Shown: positions 7,129 to 15,155 of the stretch, one piece after another | How positions within the stretch are numbered: the first letter of the stretch is position 1 | Layout: the number at the start of each line of letters is the position of its first letter | Source: Pseudomonadota bacterium | Lineage (GTDB): Bacteria > Myxococcota_A > UBA9160 > JADFDR01 | Direction: 5' to 3' | Length of the DNA stretch: 49,604 nt | Assembly (NCBI GenBank): GCA_003353845.1 | Contig: PIVT01000024.1 | Coordinates: forward strand, 1 to 49,604 | Position numbers and translations under genes: made by a program | Notes under the pieces: generated by a model | Seen by the model: only the letters and a program-made list of their open reading frames with translations | Told to the model about the DNA's origin: nothing | The model's database searches: none

Positions 7129-7809
7129 TTAGGCTCCTGCTGGAAATGACAGCACGGGACTCCCCGGCGTCCAGGGGTCGACTTTGATCATCACTTCTCT
7201 AAAGAGTTCGGAGTCCACAAACCTGTCCAGCCAAGTCCTCAGTCGCGGGTACGAGGCTTGATTAAACCAGTCCCGATCCACCTGCGCGAACTGCCGGACA
7301 AATGGAAAGATGGCTATGTCCGCCAGGCTTGCTCGCGGGCCCGACAAGTAGTTGGCGTCGGCCAGCCGATGGTCCAATTGGTTGAGAAACATCTCACCCT
7401 GTTCACGATGAGCCATGGCCGAGCGGTCCGGGTGTTGCTCTGGGTATTTGTAGCCATCGAGATTCTTTTTGAAGCATGAATCGTTTTCTTCGATGAGCTT
7501 TTTTGCCTCCTGCCGCCTCGCCTCATCGTCGAACAGGAGCCAGCCCTGGGGATCATTGATGGCCAGCGCCCAGTCCATCACCTCCAAGCTTTCCTCAATC
7601 ACCTCACCCTGAGGCAATACCAACACCGGCACCGTGCCTTTGGGTGAGGCTGCCAAAAACTCTTGGGGCTTGTTCCGCAAAACGACCTCGCGCAAGGCGA
7701 CGCGAACCTCACTGCTGGCAATGGCCATGCGAGCGCGAATAGCGTAGGGGCAACGACGAAAGGAATACAAGATGGGGAGCGCTGCTTCCCTTGCTTGTGC
7801 ATTACCCAT
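7129..7809 (-). CDS. Glutathione S-transferase family protein
   Basis: 226 residues with a thioredoxin-like N-terminal domain and an all-alpha C-terminal domain. LYSFRRCPYAIRARMAIA puts a Cys (Cys20) at the catalytic position, as in omega/beta-type GSTs. GTVPVL holds the cis-proline and EESLEVMDWAL follows the usual glutathione-binding Glu-Ser. The C-terminal domain shows the LSGPRASLADIAIFPFVRQF pattern (N-capping box with Asp). It likely performs glutathione-dependent reduction or dehalogenation rather than conjugation. Its ATG overlaps the stop of the DUF924 gene by one base (TAATG), so translation is coupled. Confidence 0.9.
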   Translation of the reverse strand: MGNAQAREAALPILYSFRRCPYAIRARMAIASSEVRVALREVVLRNKPQEFLAASPKGTVPVLVLPQGEVIEESLEVMDWALAINDPQGWLLFDDEARRQEAKKLIEENDSCFKKNLDGYKYPEQHPDRSAMAHREQGEMFLNQLDHRLADANYLSGPRASLADIAIFPFVRQFAQVDRDWFNQASYPRLRTWLDRFVDSELFREVMIKVDPWTPGSPVLSFPAGA

Positions 7810-8408
7810 TAGAAAGAAGATCCCGGTTGTTGCAAGAAGGAAATCTCTTCTTGTGTGGAGGGTCGTTCTAAAATCTCATTTCGATGCGGGAAGCGACCAA
7901 AGCGTTCCACGATCTCACAATGCTTCTTCGCAAACTCAAGATTAAACGCAAAGGGTTCCCTCTGTTCCGCCGGCACATCATCCAACAATTTCCGATACAG
8001 GCGGACCGATTGGAGTTGATCTTCCAAGGATTCCGAATGCTCCAAGGGGAGATAACAAAAAACCCGCTCTATGGGGCGCAGGGAATCAAAGCTCCCCTCG
8101 GACAAACCTGCCTGACACCACTGGCGAGCGAGAGGATCAAAGGCAAAGGAACGAGGAGTTCCTCGATACACATTGCGGGTGAACTGGTCCACCAACAAAA
8201 TCAATGCCAGCAATCCTCTGGGTTGCTCGCTCCACGCATCTAATTCGTGCGAGGCACTGGCCAATAGCGTGGACTCGAAGCGCTGTTTGATCTCGATGTC
8301 GGTCGCGTCATTTTTAGACCACCAAAATGCTGACTTTTCCCGTGCGACCAACAGATCATCGGATTCGCGGCCAAACCAAAACTCAAGAATGGATGCGCTG
8401 GTCTCCAC
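7809..8408 (-). CDS. DUF924 family protein
   Basis: 199 residues. Signature segments of the family are present in order: ILEFWFG near the N-terminus, LVDQFTRNVYRGTPRSFAFDPLA (around 70-92), RPIERVFCYLPLEHSESLEDQ (around 108-128) and FGRFPHRNEIL near the C-terminus. The family is TPR-like, all-helical, widespread in Proteobacteria and of unknown biochemical function. Translation starts at a GTG at 8408, one base after the TGA of the upstream gene (TGACGTG), and the GST gene follows with a one-base overlap. The three genes form a tight operon. Confidence 0.9.
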   Translation of the reverse strand: METSASILEFWFGRESDDLLVAREKSAFWWSKNDATDIEIKQRFESTLLASASHELDAWSEQPRGLLALILLVDQFTRNVYRGTPRSFAFDPLARQWCQAGLSEGSFDSLRPIERVFCYLPLEHSESLEDQLQSVRLYRKLLDDVPAEQREPFAFNLEFAKKHCEIVERFGRFPHRNEILERPSTQEEISFLQQPGSSF

Positions 8409-8409
8409 G

Positions 8410-8955
8410 TCAGCACTCCTGATCCGGGGAGTCCACAGGGACCGATTTCGGTGACGCGAGCGCCAACAGGATCGCCGACACAGCGTCTTTGTGATGAATC
8501 AATAAGCAACGGGCAAGGCCGCCAGGCCCGAAGAACAACTCGCCCAAACCCATGGCATCGACATCCAAGCGGATGGCCAGGACACGGGGCCCGTGACGAA
8601 GCAGGCATCGCTCCACCTGGCGATAAAAACGTTCCGCACCATCATCGCTTAACAACAAGAGGCGCGATACGCGCTGCCCTCGCTCAACGCCACTTCTCTC
8701 ATCCACCCGTTTCAGTCCGCGTTCTTCACTCTCTAATTTTCGTTCGGCGGAGTCGAGACCGCGCAACATATAGCCGGCGCTAAAAGAACTCATGAGTGCA
8801 GTAATCAAAGGGGCCTCGAAGGGTACACTGGGGATCTCCAGCTCCCCTTCGGCCCAGAGCCGCTGGACCCTGGCACTCAATATGCTTCGCAGCTGCGAAG
8901 CATGCGGATCGGCTTCTATGGATTTTGGTAAACGTAAATTTTGCATGGAGAACAT
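8410..8955 (-). CDS. Conserved hypothetical protein, first gene of the GST/DUF924 operon
   Basis: About 181 residues from the ATG at 8955; an ATG at 8946 and longer in-frame starts up to 9066 are alternatives, since no clear ribosome-binding site decides. The sequence has an Arg/Glu-rich central helix (around 75-100) and a C-terminal alpha/beta-looking part (VLAIRLDVDAMGLGELFFGPGG). There is no signal peptide or membrane segment, and I do not recognise a family. It is divergent from the cardiolipin synthase, with the shared promoter region around 8956-9060. Confidence 0.6.
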   Translation of the reverse strand: MFSMQNLRLPKSIEADPHASQLRSILSARVQRLWAEGELEIPSVPFEAPLITALMSSFSAGYMLRGLDSAERKLESEERGLKRVDERSGVERGQRVSRLLLLSDDGAERFYRQVERCLLRHGPRVLAIRLDVDAMGLGELFFGPGGLARCLLIHHKDAVSAILLALASPKSVPVDSPDQEC

Positions 8956-9014
8956 TTTCGCTAGACCCGTTATCTTGCTAGAGCGTTGAATAGTATCACA
9001 CACAAGAGTTTGGA

Positions 9015-10526
9015 GTGATCCCGGTTGCTGCCCGTGGGATCCGACTGAATCGGAACGAGGTGCCAAGCCTGACCCATTTATTTAGCAATCTGGGAATCCA
9101 CTTTGAGACCTTTCTCATCGGTCTCATCATCCTTTGTTACTTCTTCGCCGTACTCAGCATCTTCCATGCCGTGATGCGCCCGCGCACCGCGCAAGGCACC
9201 ATTGCCTGGGTCATCTCCTTGGTCACCTTTCCCTACCTCGCACTGCCTCTTTATTGGCTGTTCGGGCGATATAAGTTTCAGGGCTATCTCAAAGCGCTGC
9301 AAGGCAGTCCCTCGAAGGACTTCGAAGACGTTCTAGAACAAGTTAAAGAACACAACCAACCCCGGTACCACGCCCAGCTCGACGAGAAGCTTGGTAACCT
9401 TCACACGCTGGGGAAGCTCGTCAAAATGCCGTTCACCCAGGGGAATGGCGTGCAATTGCTCATCGACGGTGAGCAGATCATGTCCAGCATTTTCGCAGCC
9501 ATCGAGGAGGCAGAATCCTACATCCTGTTTCAGTTCTTCATCATCAAAGATGATGCCTTGGGACGTGAAGTAAAAGACCGCTTGATTCAGAAAGCGAAAG
9601 ATGATGTTTCCGTCTTTTTTCTATATGACGATGTCGGCAGTCATGCCCTGCCCAAGTCCTATTGTCGCGATCTTGAATTCGCCGGCATTCAAGTGACGGG
9701 CTTCAAAACCGCGCAAGGACACACCAATCGCTTCCAGGTCAATTTTCGCAACCATCGCAAGGTCGTCGTCGTCGATGGGAAAACAGCCTTTGTCGGCGGC
9801 CTGAATATCGGTGACGAATACATGGGCAAGCACTCCCGCTTGAGCCCGTGGCGAGACACCCATTTACGCCTTGAGGGTCCCTGCGTTCAATCCGTTCAAT
9901 TCTCATTTTTGGAAGATTGGTATTGGGCCACGAAAATGGTCCCCATCCTTCTTTGGGAACCCAGCCTCTCTACCAGCGAAAACAAAGATGTTTTGGTTCT
10001 GGCCACGGGTCCGGCCGATGAATTCGAGACCGGTAGTTTGTTTTTCTCGCAAGCCATTCATTCCGCCCGGGAACGCATCTGGATCACAAGCCCCTATTTC
10101 GTGCCCGACATCGCAGTGATGGGCGCCCTGCAACTTGCCGCCATTCGCGGCGTCGATGTGCGTATCTTACTCCCCAAGAATTTTGACCAACTGCTGACCC
10201 ATCTTTCGTCCTACGCCTTCGTGGACCTGGCCAGGCACGCCGGTGTTCATTTTCACCGCTATGAAGCGGGCTTCCTGCACGAGAAAGTCATGCTCATCGA
10301 CGATCAGATCTCCTGTGTCGGTACAGCCAACTTCGACAACCGTTCCTTCAGGCTCAATTTTGAAATCTCGATTCTTGTGGTAGGACGCCAATTCGCCAAG
10401 CGTGTGGAAGAAATGTTAGAAGCCGATTTCGCCCGCAGCACAGAGGACACAAAGAGTTTGTCCGAGCGCAGCTTCTTCTTCCGTTTAGCGGTTCAATTGG
10501 CGCGCTTGTCTTCGCCGATTCAGTAA
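9015..10526 (+). CDS. cls: Cardiolipin synthase (phospholipase D superfamily)
   Basis: 503 residues from a GTG at 9015; a second GTG at 9060 gives a more usual N-terminus and is equally possible. Two N-terminal membrane helices (about 30-75) precede two phospholipase-D domains. HKD motif 1 is H-R-K-V-V-V-V-D near residue 247 with the following GGLNIGDEY; motif 2 is H-E-K-V-M-L-I-D near 422 with GTANFDNRS. The enzyme condenses two phosphatidylglycerol molecules to cardiolipin and glycerol at the inner membrane. It is monocistronic, and the PEP-CTERM gene converges on it 23 bases downstream. Confidence 0.93.
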   Translation: MIPVAARGIRLNRNEVPSLTHLFSNLGIHFETFLIGLIILCYFFAVLSIFHAVMRPRTAQGTIAWVISLVTFPYLALPLYWLFGRYKFQGYLKALQGSPSKDFEDVLEQVKEHNQPRYHAQLDEKLGNLHTLGKLVKMPFTQGNGVQLLIDGEQIMSSIFAAIEEAESYILFQFFIIKDDALGREVKDRLIQKAKDDVSVFFLYDDVGSHALPKSYCRDLEFAGIQVTGFKTAQGHTNRFQVNFRNHRKVVVVDGKTAFVGGLNIGDEYMGKHSRLSPWRDTHLRLEGPCVQSVQFSFLEDWYWATKMVPILLWEPSLSTSENKDVLVLATGPADEFETGSLFFSQAIHSARERIWITSPYFVPDIAVMGALQLAAIRGVDVRILLPKNFDQLLTHLSSYAFVDLARHAGVHFHRYEAGFLHEKVMLIDDQISCVGTANFDNRSFRLNFEISILVVGRQFAKRVEEMLEADFARSTEDTKSLSERSFFFRLAVQLARLSSPIQ

Positions 10527-10549
10527 TTAAGGCTGGGTTGGCGCAGAAA

Positions 10550-11119
10550 TCAGGAACGTCTCAAAACAGCTAATGCCGAGAGTGACAAGAGCATGCAGAC
10601 TTGCAAGATCAAGGAGGCGGGTTCGGGGACGAGGGTTGAAGGAACATCATTTTGACTCGAACCCACAACAGGCCACTCGCTCACCAGTTGCCCATTGGAA
10701 TCCGCGTACACTTCTCCACCGCCTGGACCGACATCAAAGGTAAGGGTTCCAACATGCACAGGTCCTTCAATACCCTCTGGAACAATCGTTCCATTTGCAC
10801 CCGTAAGCCGTGTAACAGGATCGATCGGAGCCGCGGTGGTTCCGTTGCCATTCACCCAATCTGTTATCCAAATGTCCACCGTCACGTCGACACCAAAGGC
10901 GAAGCCCATAATGCGGGTATACGGACTTGTATTCTCCAGGCAAAGCTCCAAAACGGACTCTTGATTTAAGGGGAGTTCAAAGACTTCTTCAGTGCAGAGA
11001 GTGTCGGAGGCAAGATAAAACTCAGCCGCTTGGGCCTGACTACTCAGCACAAGACACAGCGCAATCACTGTCAGCCCCAGCGAGGAGGCAACACGAATTT
11101 TTTGAATAAAACTACTCAA
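10550..11119 (-). CDS. PEP-CTERM sorting domain protein
   Basis: 189 residues. A Sec signal peptide (cleavage likely after AQA near 32) is followed by a beta-rich domain, with two Cys near the start of the mature part (TLCTEEV and LELCLEN). The end has the PEP-CTERM tail: LVPEPASL, a hydrophobic helix (ILQVCMLLSLSALAVL) and RRS. It is predicted to be exported, cut by exosortase and displayed or released with EPS. Translation starts at a TTG (11119) with GGGAAG 6 bases upstream, inside the last codons of the VOC gene (8-base overlap). The mature domain resembles cohesin-like adhesion folds only loosely; function is unknown. Confidence 0.88.
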   Translation of the reverse strand: MSSFIQKIRVASSLGLTVIALCLVLSSQAQAAEFYLASDTLCTEEVFELPLNQESVLELCLENTSPYTRIMGFAFGVDVTVDIWITDWVNGNGTTAAPIDPVTRLTGANGTIVPEGIEGPVHVGTLTFDVGPGGGEVYADSNGQLVSEWPVVGSSQNDVPSTLVPEPASLILQVCMLLSLSALAVLRRS

Positions 11120-11579
11120 CTTGACTTCCCAACCTTTCCTCTGGACCGCGCCAGTCCTTTTCTACATCAACGCCACATAGAGTAGTACCCACTTCTTGCC
11201 CAAAAGTGATTTCTAGTGTGTGACCATCTGGATCTCGCAAGAAGGCCCAGTAGCCAACGGGAGGTCCGTCCTGCGCTGGACCACTGTGAAGAACACCCTC
11301 TTCTCTAGCCGCAGCACATGCCGCATCGACTTCCCCCGGGGATCCATAGGCAACGCCTAGATGGGCCAAAGGGAGTAGTGGATGCTCCACACGGTCTACT
11401 TCGAGTAACACAATGACAAAGGGCCTCGTCTTATCGCTCACCCAGGCGACTTCCCTGCCACTCTCCGCACTCTTCCTGCGGTGCACCACTTCCATCCTGG
11501 CGTACCGTGTATAGAATCGGAGGCTCGTATCGAGATCAGTGACGGGCAGCGCAATGTGTGTAAGACCGACGTCTTCCAT
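11112..11579 (-). CDS. VOC family protein (glyoxalase/dioxygenase superfamily)
   Basis: 155 residues with the classic VOC start (LTHIALPVTDLDTSLRFYTRYARMEVV) and end (GPPVGYWAFLRDPDGHTLEITFGQEV). His9 and the Glu in LEITFG are the likely metal ligands. It is a cytoplasmic metalloenzyme of the glyoxalase / fosfomycin-resistance / extradiol dioxygenase superfamily; the substrate cannot be predicted. The ATG at 11579 is followed downstream by the overlapping PEP-CTERM gene, so an enzyme and a surface protein share one transcript. It is not a recent duplicate of the VOC protein at 2555-2917, which has little sequence in common. Confidence 0.88.
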   Translation of the reverse strand: MEDVGLTHIALPVTDLDTSLRFYTRYARMEVVHRRKSAESGREVAWVSDKTRPFVIVLLEVDRVEHPLLPLAHLGVAYGSPGEVDAACAAAREEGVLHSGPAQDGPPVGYWAFLRDPDGHTLEITFGQEVGTTLCGVDVEKDWRGPEERLGSQVE

Positions 11580-11735
11580 TGGACCTGCTTCTCTTATCTA
11601 CCTTTTCAGACGAAAGACTATCACACTTACGAAGGCCCTCGAATGCGTCTGTTTCCAAGCAAGAGGAACTAACACCCCTTGGGGTCTATTAAAACAGGCT
11701 GGGATTCTCGGGGATTACCAACGGATCAAGGGTAT

Positions 11736-12713
11736 TTAAAGCTTGGCCGCCTTGAGTTTCAGATTCTTTTTCCGGGCGGCCAAACGCTTCCGGCGGCGAG
11801 CCATAGCGAGACCGATCACCCCCCAGGAGACCAAGAGATTCGAGCTGGGCTCGGGCAAGAAGACGAGACCTGTCAGGTCGAAATCAACTCCAAAGATAGT
11901 GAACTCATCATAGAAGGCACCTTCGTAACTCACACCTGTACCATTTTTAATGTCTGATAAATTAGTTCCCAAAAGCAAGGCGCCTTCGAAGCTGGAGTCC
12001 TTGATAACGGATCCACTCAAGTCCACCCCACTCAGATCTGCCCCATCAAAGTTATTGTCTTGGATAATCGCGTTGGTCATTGTGGCGCCTGTGAAATCCG
12101 CATCTGCAAAATTATTGTCTCTCAAATGAGCTCGATTGAGATTGGTGTTACTCAAATCAGCCCCGGTAAAATCAGTGTTAAGCAAATGTGCACTACTGAG
12201 ATCCGCCCCGGCCAGAACCGTCGCAATAAAGATCGCGTCTTCGATTTGTGAACGACTCAAGTTGGCATTACTCAAATCGGCTCTGGAGAAATTCGAACCC
12301 GTCATGTCAGCCTGTTGCAGGGAGGCACCAATCAAACTGGCGTCAGAGAAATCTGCGTCAATCAGATTTCCCTCATCCAGATTGGCTCCAGACAAGTCCG
12401 CCCACGAGAAGTCAGCGCGTTCCAAATCGGCTTTGAACAGGTTGGCATTGATCAGAATGGACCTCAGCAATAGGGAATCTGACAGGTTGGCATTGCTAAG
12501 ATTGATGCCCGTCAGATTCTCGTCACTATGGTTTTCGTTGCTATGGTCTTCGCCTGAATGATCGGCGCCGGCGCCCAAGGGAGACGCGCGGCCCTGGGCG
12601 AACGGGATCATCATGATGGCCATGAGGGCTACCAGAATTCGAACCCAAGACTGATATCGATGTAGAACACCCATATGATGAGCCGACTCCAACAGTGTTC
12701 GAGACACTGCCAT
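11736..12713 (-). CDS. Pentapeptide-repeat protein with PEP-CTERM tail
   Basis: 325 residues. The N-terminus is a long signal-like segment (hydrophobic around 27-40). A His/Asp-rich linker follows (around 50-66), then about 35 pentapeptide repeats of the A(D/N)LxX type from 67 to about 260, which should fold as a right-handed quadrilateral beta-helix. The tail has LPEPSS, a hydrophobic helix and an RRRKR stretch. About 20 more residues rich in Lys, Arg and Ala follow, longer than the usual PEP-CTERM end. An exported pentapeptide protein sorted by exosortase suggests a rod-like surface or matrix protein. The start is unsure: ATG 12713 has AGGA only 3 bases away, and an inner ATG at 12674 would give a more standard signal peptide. 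Confidence 0.87.
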   Translation of the reverse strand: MAVSRTLLESAHHMGVLHRYQSWVRILVALMAIMMIPFAQGRASPLGAGADHSGEDHSNENHSDENLTGINLSNANLSDSLLLRSILINANLFKADLERADFSWADLSGANLDEGNLIDADFSDASLIGASLQQADMTGSNFSRADLSNANLSRSQIEDAIFIATVLAGADLSSAHLLNTDFTGADLSNTNLNRAHLRDNNFADADFTGATMTNAIIQDNNFDGADLSGVDLSGSVIKDSSFEGALLLGTNLSDIKNGTGVSYEGAFYDEFTIFGVDFDLTGLVFLPEPSSNLLVSWGVIGLAMARRRKRLAARKKNLKLKAAKL

Positions 12714-12987
12714 TTCCTAAAATTAGGACCCTCCCGTCTATTCTTAATCGGCATAGTTGCATATATGCTTTAGGCATTATCTCGCAGGTAATATTTAAGA
12801 TTTGAGCTGCTCGCATGGACAAGCAATTGATGTGTAACACCGGGTTCAGCAAGCGATTTAGTGGATTGAAGACCTTAGTGCGCTGAACTTGCTGATAATG
12901 CGCACAAATTGAACCGGGCTTTTGCCAACGAACGTTCGAGCGAGAAAGCCCCCTCGCCTCTCGAATTTGACCGTTCTCAGCCGTCTT

Positions 12988-13557
12988 TCAACGGTCTTGG
13001 ACCGAGTCCGTGCCGTCGTCTTGGAGTTCTGGGTCAACGAGATAGCGACGATAAATGATGAGCTGAGCAACGATAAAGAGAAGCATCAGAATCACATCGC
13101 CAAAGGTTTTGAAATTAACCCACACAATTTCGCTGAAGCGCTGAGCCACGAACACGTTGGCATAGGCCAGGAAGGCAAAGAAAGAAACCCAGCAAAGGTT
13201 CAATCGAGACCAGGACGCCTCAGGAAGTGCCAAGGCATTCCCCAACATGCGTTCCACCATGGGTTTCTCCCCCACGAATTGGCTTCCCAAAAATGCAATG
13301 GATAGGGATCCATAAATCAGGGTTGGTTTCGCTTTAATAAAATTGGGGTCATGGAGAATCAGCGTGGCGCCACCAAAAATGATGGCCACCACCAGCGTTA
13401 GCAGGTGCATCTTTTCAAAGCTTCCCTGTACCCAGCGATAACCCAGGGTTTGAAGGAAACACGCACCGATGAGAGCAGCTGTGGCGACATAAATATCAAA
13501 GCCAATATAGGCTCCGAAGAAAATGACCACCGGAAACAAATCAAATAGGAACTTCAA
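12988..13557 (-). CDS. yciB: YciB / IspZ inner membrane septation-associated protein
   Basis: 189 residues with five hydrophobic segments. MKFLFDLFPVVIFFGAYIGFDIYVA and WVNFKTFGDVILMLLF are hallmark sequences of the YciB (intracellular septation protein A) family. In Enterobacteria it links cell elongation and division machinery and affects the envelope. The start codon overlaps the stop of the TPR gene by four bases (13554-13557), so translation is coupled. The charged C-terminus (DPELQDDGTDSVQDR) is normal for the family. Confidence 0.93.
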   Translation of the reverse strand: MKFLFDLFPVVIFFGAYIGFDIYVATAALIGACFLQTLGYRWVQGSFEKMHLLTLVVAIIFGGATLILHDPNFIKAKPTLIYGSLSIAFLGSQFVGEKPMVERMLGNALALPEASWSRLNLCWVSFFAFLAYANVFVAQRFSEIVWVNFKTFGDVILMLLFIVAQLIIYRRYLVDPELQDDGTDSVQDR

Positions 13558-14054
13558 CTCTCTTTCTCCAACTTGGCCAACATAGTTTTTGCGGCTCCCT
13601 TTAGCTGCTCACTATTGGGATGGGAATCATCGATGGAGGAAACCCATTTCCACTGTTCCATAGCGGCGCCAGCTTTCCCACAATGTTCAAGAGCCTGCGC
13701 GAAATAGACTCTGGCTTCGGTTTCGCCGAGCTCAAGCCCCATCTCAATGCCTTGGCCCAGCGCCTCGGCAGCTTCCTCCCATTCACCGGAATGGAGATAA
13801 ACGGACCCTAAAGCAATTCGGTGCCGAGGATCTTCAGGGGCCAATTCCACCGCTATCTTCATCTCAGCTAGTGCTTCGGGAAACTTTCCCCCTTGCGCCA
13901 AGGCCGCCGCCAACCAACCGCGCGGATCGGCCGCATTGGGATCTAACTCCACCGCTCGCCGTAAATGCACCTCGGCTGCCTCCACATCAGGAGTTTCCTT
14001 CAGCAGGGCCTCCTGCCCCTTCTTGAATTCTTGTGCCGCTTCTTCTTCGCTCAT
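13554..14054 (-). CDS. TPR-repeat protein
   Basis: 166 residues from the ATG at 14054 (AGGG about 8 bases upstream); an in-frame TTG six bases earlier is less likely. Three to four tetratricopeptide-like helical pairs are visible: AEVHLRRAVELDPNAADPRGWLAAALAQGGKF, then ALAEMKIAVELAPEDPRHRIALGSVYLHSGEW, then ALGQGIEMGLELGETEARVYFAQALEHCGKA. No signal peptide or membrane segment, so it is probably a cytoplasmic protein-interaction module. The 4-base overlap with yciB suggests a common function in envelope or division, an inference from position only. Confidence 0.85.
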   Translation of the reverse strand: MSEEEAAQEFKKGQEALLKETPDVEAAEVHLRRAVELDPNAADPRGWLAAALAQGGKFPEALAEMKIAVELAPEDPRHRIALGSVYLHSGEWEEAAEALGQGIEMGLELGETEARVYFAQALEHCGKAGAAMEQWKWVSSIDDSHPNSEQLKGAAKTMLAKLEKES

Positions 14055-14268
14055 GCTCAACCCTATGCCATTCGAGAGCCCTGGCCCTCAACGCGATTGT
14101 CTTTGCTTCATTCCTCTTCTCGGCTTCGCCGGACTTCTCTTAAATCAGCCTAAATGAATTTTAATTTGGAAATACAATACCGTGAGAACCCGTTCGTCAG
14201 GTCTTCACCCGCCGACAACGCGTCCCAGACTAGCAACTTGCCCACCGACTGCGAGAGATGGAACGCCA

Positions 14269-14694
14269 TCACCAGGAACCCTCTTCAAGCAAAGCCTTGG
14301 CCAACGCTTCCTCTTCAGGGGTCAATTCACGGTAGCCTCGGGTGTAAGGCCAGCCATAAGACCATCGGTATTCGGTAAACCAATAGGGAGAACCGCCCGC
14401 CCGAACACCAGCCCACATCACATCCGCCAACATCTTGCTCTCCGCCTTCTCCACGCAGATCGCGAGTTCATCGTCGGCCTGTCGACGCTGCTCACTACTT
14501 CCACCGATCCAGTAGGCACGATCATGCTGAACACAACACCCCCTCCAACGCTCAGGCTCTTCCGGAGGGCCATCGGGAAAACTGCTGCAGCCATCTGTGC
14601 GAAACGGCTCAAGCTGGCCGGTGTAACTGCACCCCAGCAGGCTCACACCCATTAGCCACACAAGTACAGCGCCTCGCCATTTCAACTTCTGCAT
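14269..14694 (-). CDS. Lipoprotein with phospholipase A2-like CCxxHD motif
   Basis: About 141 residues. The lipobox S-L-L-G-C (Cys22) marks it as a lipoprotein. The mature part has DGCSSFPDG (34-42) and then W-R-G-C-C-V-Q-H-D (50-58), which matches the catalytic CCxxHD of secreted phospholipase A2, followed by AYWIGG and a helix with Asp and Cys (RRQADDELAICVEKAE). In PLA2 the His is the general base and Asp ligates calcium; the Gly-rich calcium loop here would be the DG-C-S-S-F-P-D-G stretch. A lipid-hydrolysing role is inferred, not shown. Start is unsure: GGAG sits best for a TTG (14700) or GTG (14697) just upstream of this ATG. Confidence 0.8.
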   Translation of the reverse strand: MQKLKWRGAVLVWLMGVSLLGCSYTGQLEPFRTDGCSSFPDGPPEEPERWRGCCVQHDRAYWIGGSSEQRRQADDELAICVEKAESKMLADVMWAGVRAGGSPYWFTEYRWSYGWPYTRGYRELTPEEEALAKALLEEGSW

Positions 14695-14735
14695 CACCAA
14701 GCTCAAGCTCCTTAAAACACCTGATTCTAAAATCT

Positions 14736-14936
14736 TTAATAATGTGGAGGCGGTGGCTCTTCGCCGGGGTCAACAGCACCCGGGTCAAGCCCTTCGATCA
14801 CACGGCTGAGACTTTTCACTTTCAGTTGCAACTGATCGATTTGTTCTTGTTGCTTGATGACGACTTCATTCAATTCATCGAGCAATCGCCCCTGATATCC
14901 GATTCGATTTTCTACTTCCTCTAGACGTTCTTCCAC
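14736..14936 (-). CDS. slyX: SlyX family protein
   Basis: 66 residues, the family's usual length. It is one coiled coil (residues 1-45, EERLEEVENRIGYQGRLLDELNEVV and on) with a proline-rich C-terminus ending P-P-P-P-H-Y, a strong SlyX signature. The function of SlyX is unknown. Translation starts at a GTG (14936) with GAGG about 9 bases upstream. It follows a small membrane-protein gene almost without gap (TAA/TGA region at 14937), so both are probably one transcript that continues to the lipoprotein gene at 14269-14694. Confidence 0.93.
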   Translation of the reverse strand: MEERLEEVENRIGYQGRLLDELNEVVIKQQEQIDQLQLKVKSLSRVIEGLDPGAVDPGEEPPPPHY

Positions 14937-14937
14937 T

Positions 14938-15108
14938 TCACAAATCCTCTTTTGACTTTTCCAAGTAACGCTTCGTGACCAAGAATGCCCCCATCCAAAC
15001 CAAAGCGCTCGTTAGAATGGCCAGAGGCAAGGGCACGACCGCCCTCAAGGCCTCCGTCAAGTACCAAGCAATAGCAGTTGCAACAAAAAAGCCCATGAAC
15101 GACGGCAT
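14938..15108 (-). CDS. Small membrane protein, two transmembrane helices
   Basis: 56 residues from the ATG at 15108, preceded by GAAGGAGGGG; a longer frame to 15156 adds a non-conserved stretch. Two hydrophobic helices (about 5-22 and 27-43) and a basic/acidic end (KRYLEKSKEDL). I do not recognise a family. It is directly upstream of slyX, with the genes nearly touching, so the two are co-transcribed. The small size makes any function guess unsafe. Confidence 0.65.
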   Translation of the reverse strand: MPSFMGFFVATAIAWYLTEALRAVVPLPLAILTSALVWMGAFLVTKRYLEKSKEDL

Positions 15109-15155
15109 TTCAGTTCGCCCCTCCTTCACCTCTCCCAGGCTACAAACGCCCGACA

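Noticed and set aside
11672-11685. ACCCCTTGGGGT as a terminator after the pentapeptide gene
   Set aside because: Five base pairs and no T-run; it could be chance.
12136-12561. Plus-strand frame rich in Lys/Ser/Ala repeats
   Set aside because: It is the antisense reading of the pentapeptide-repeat gene, whose repeats make long complementary open frames.
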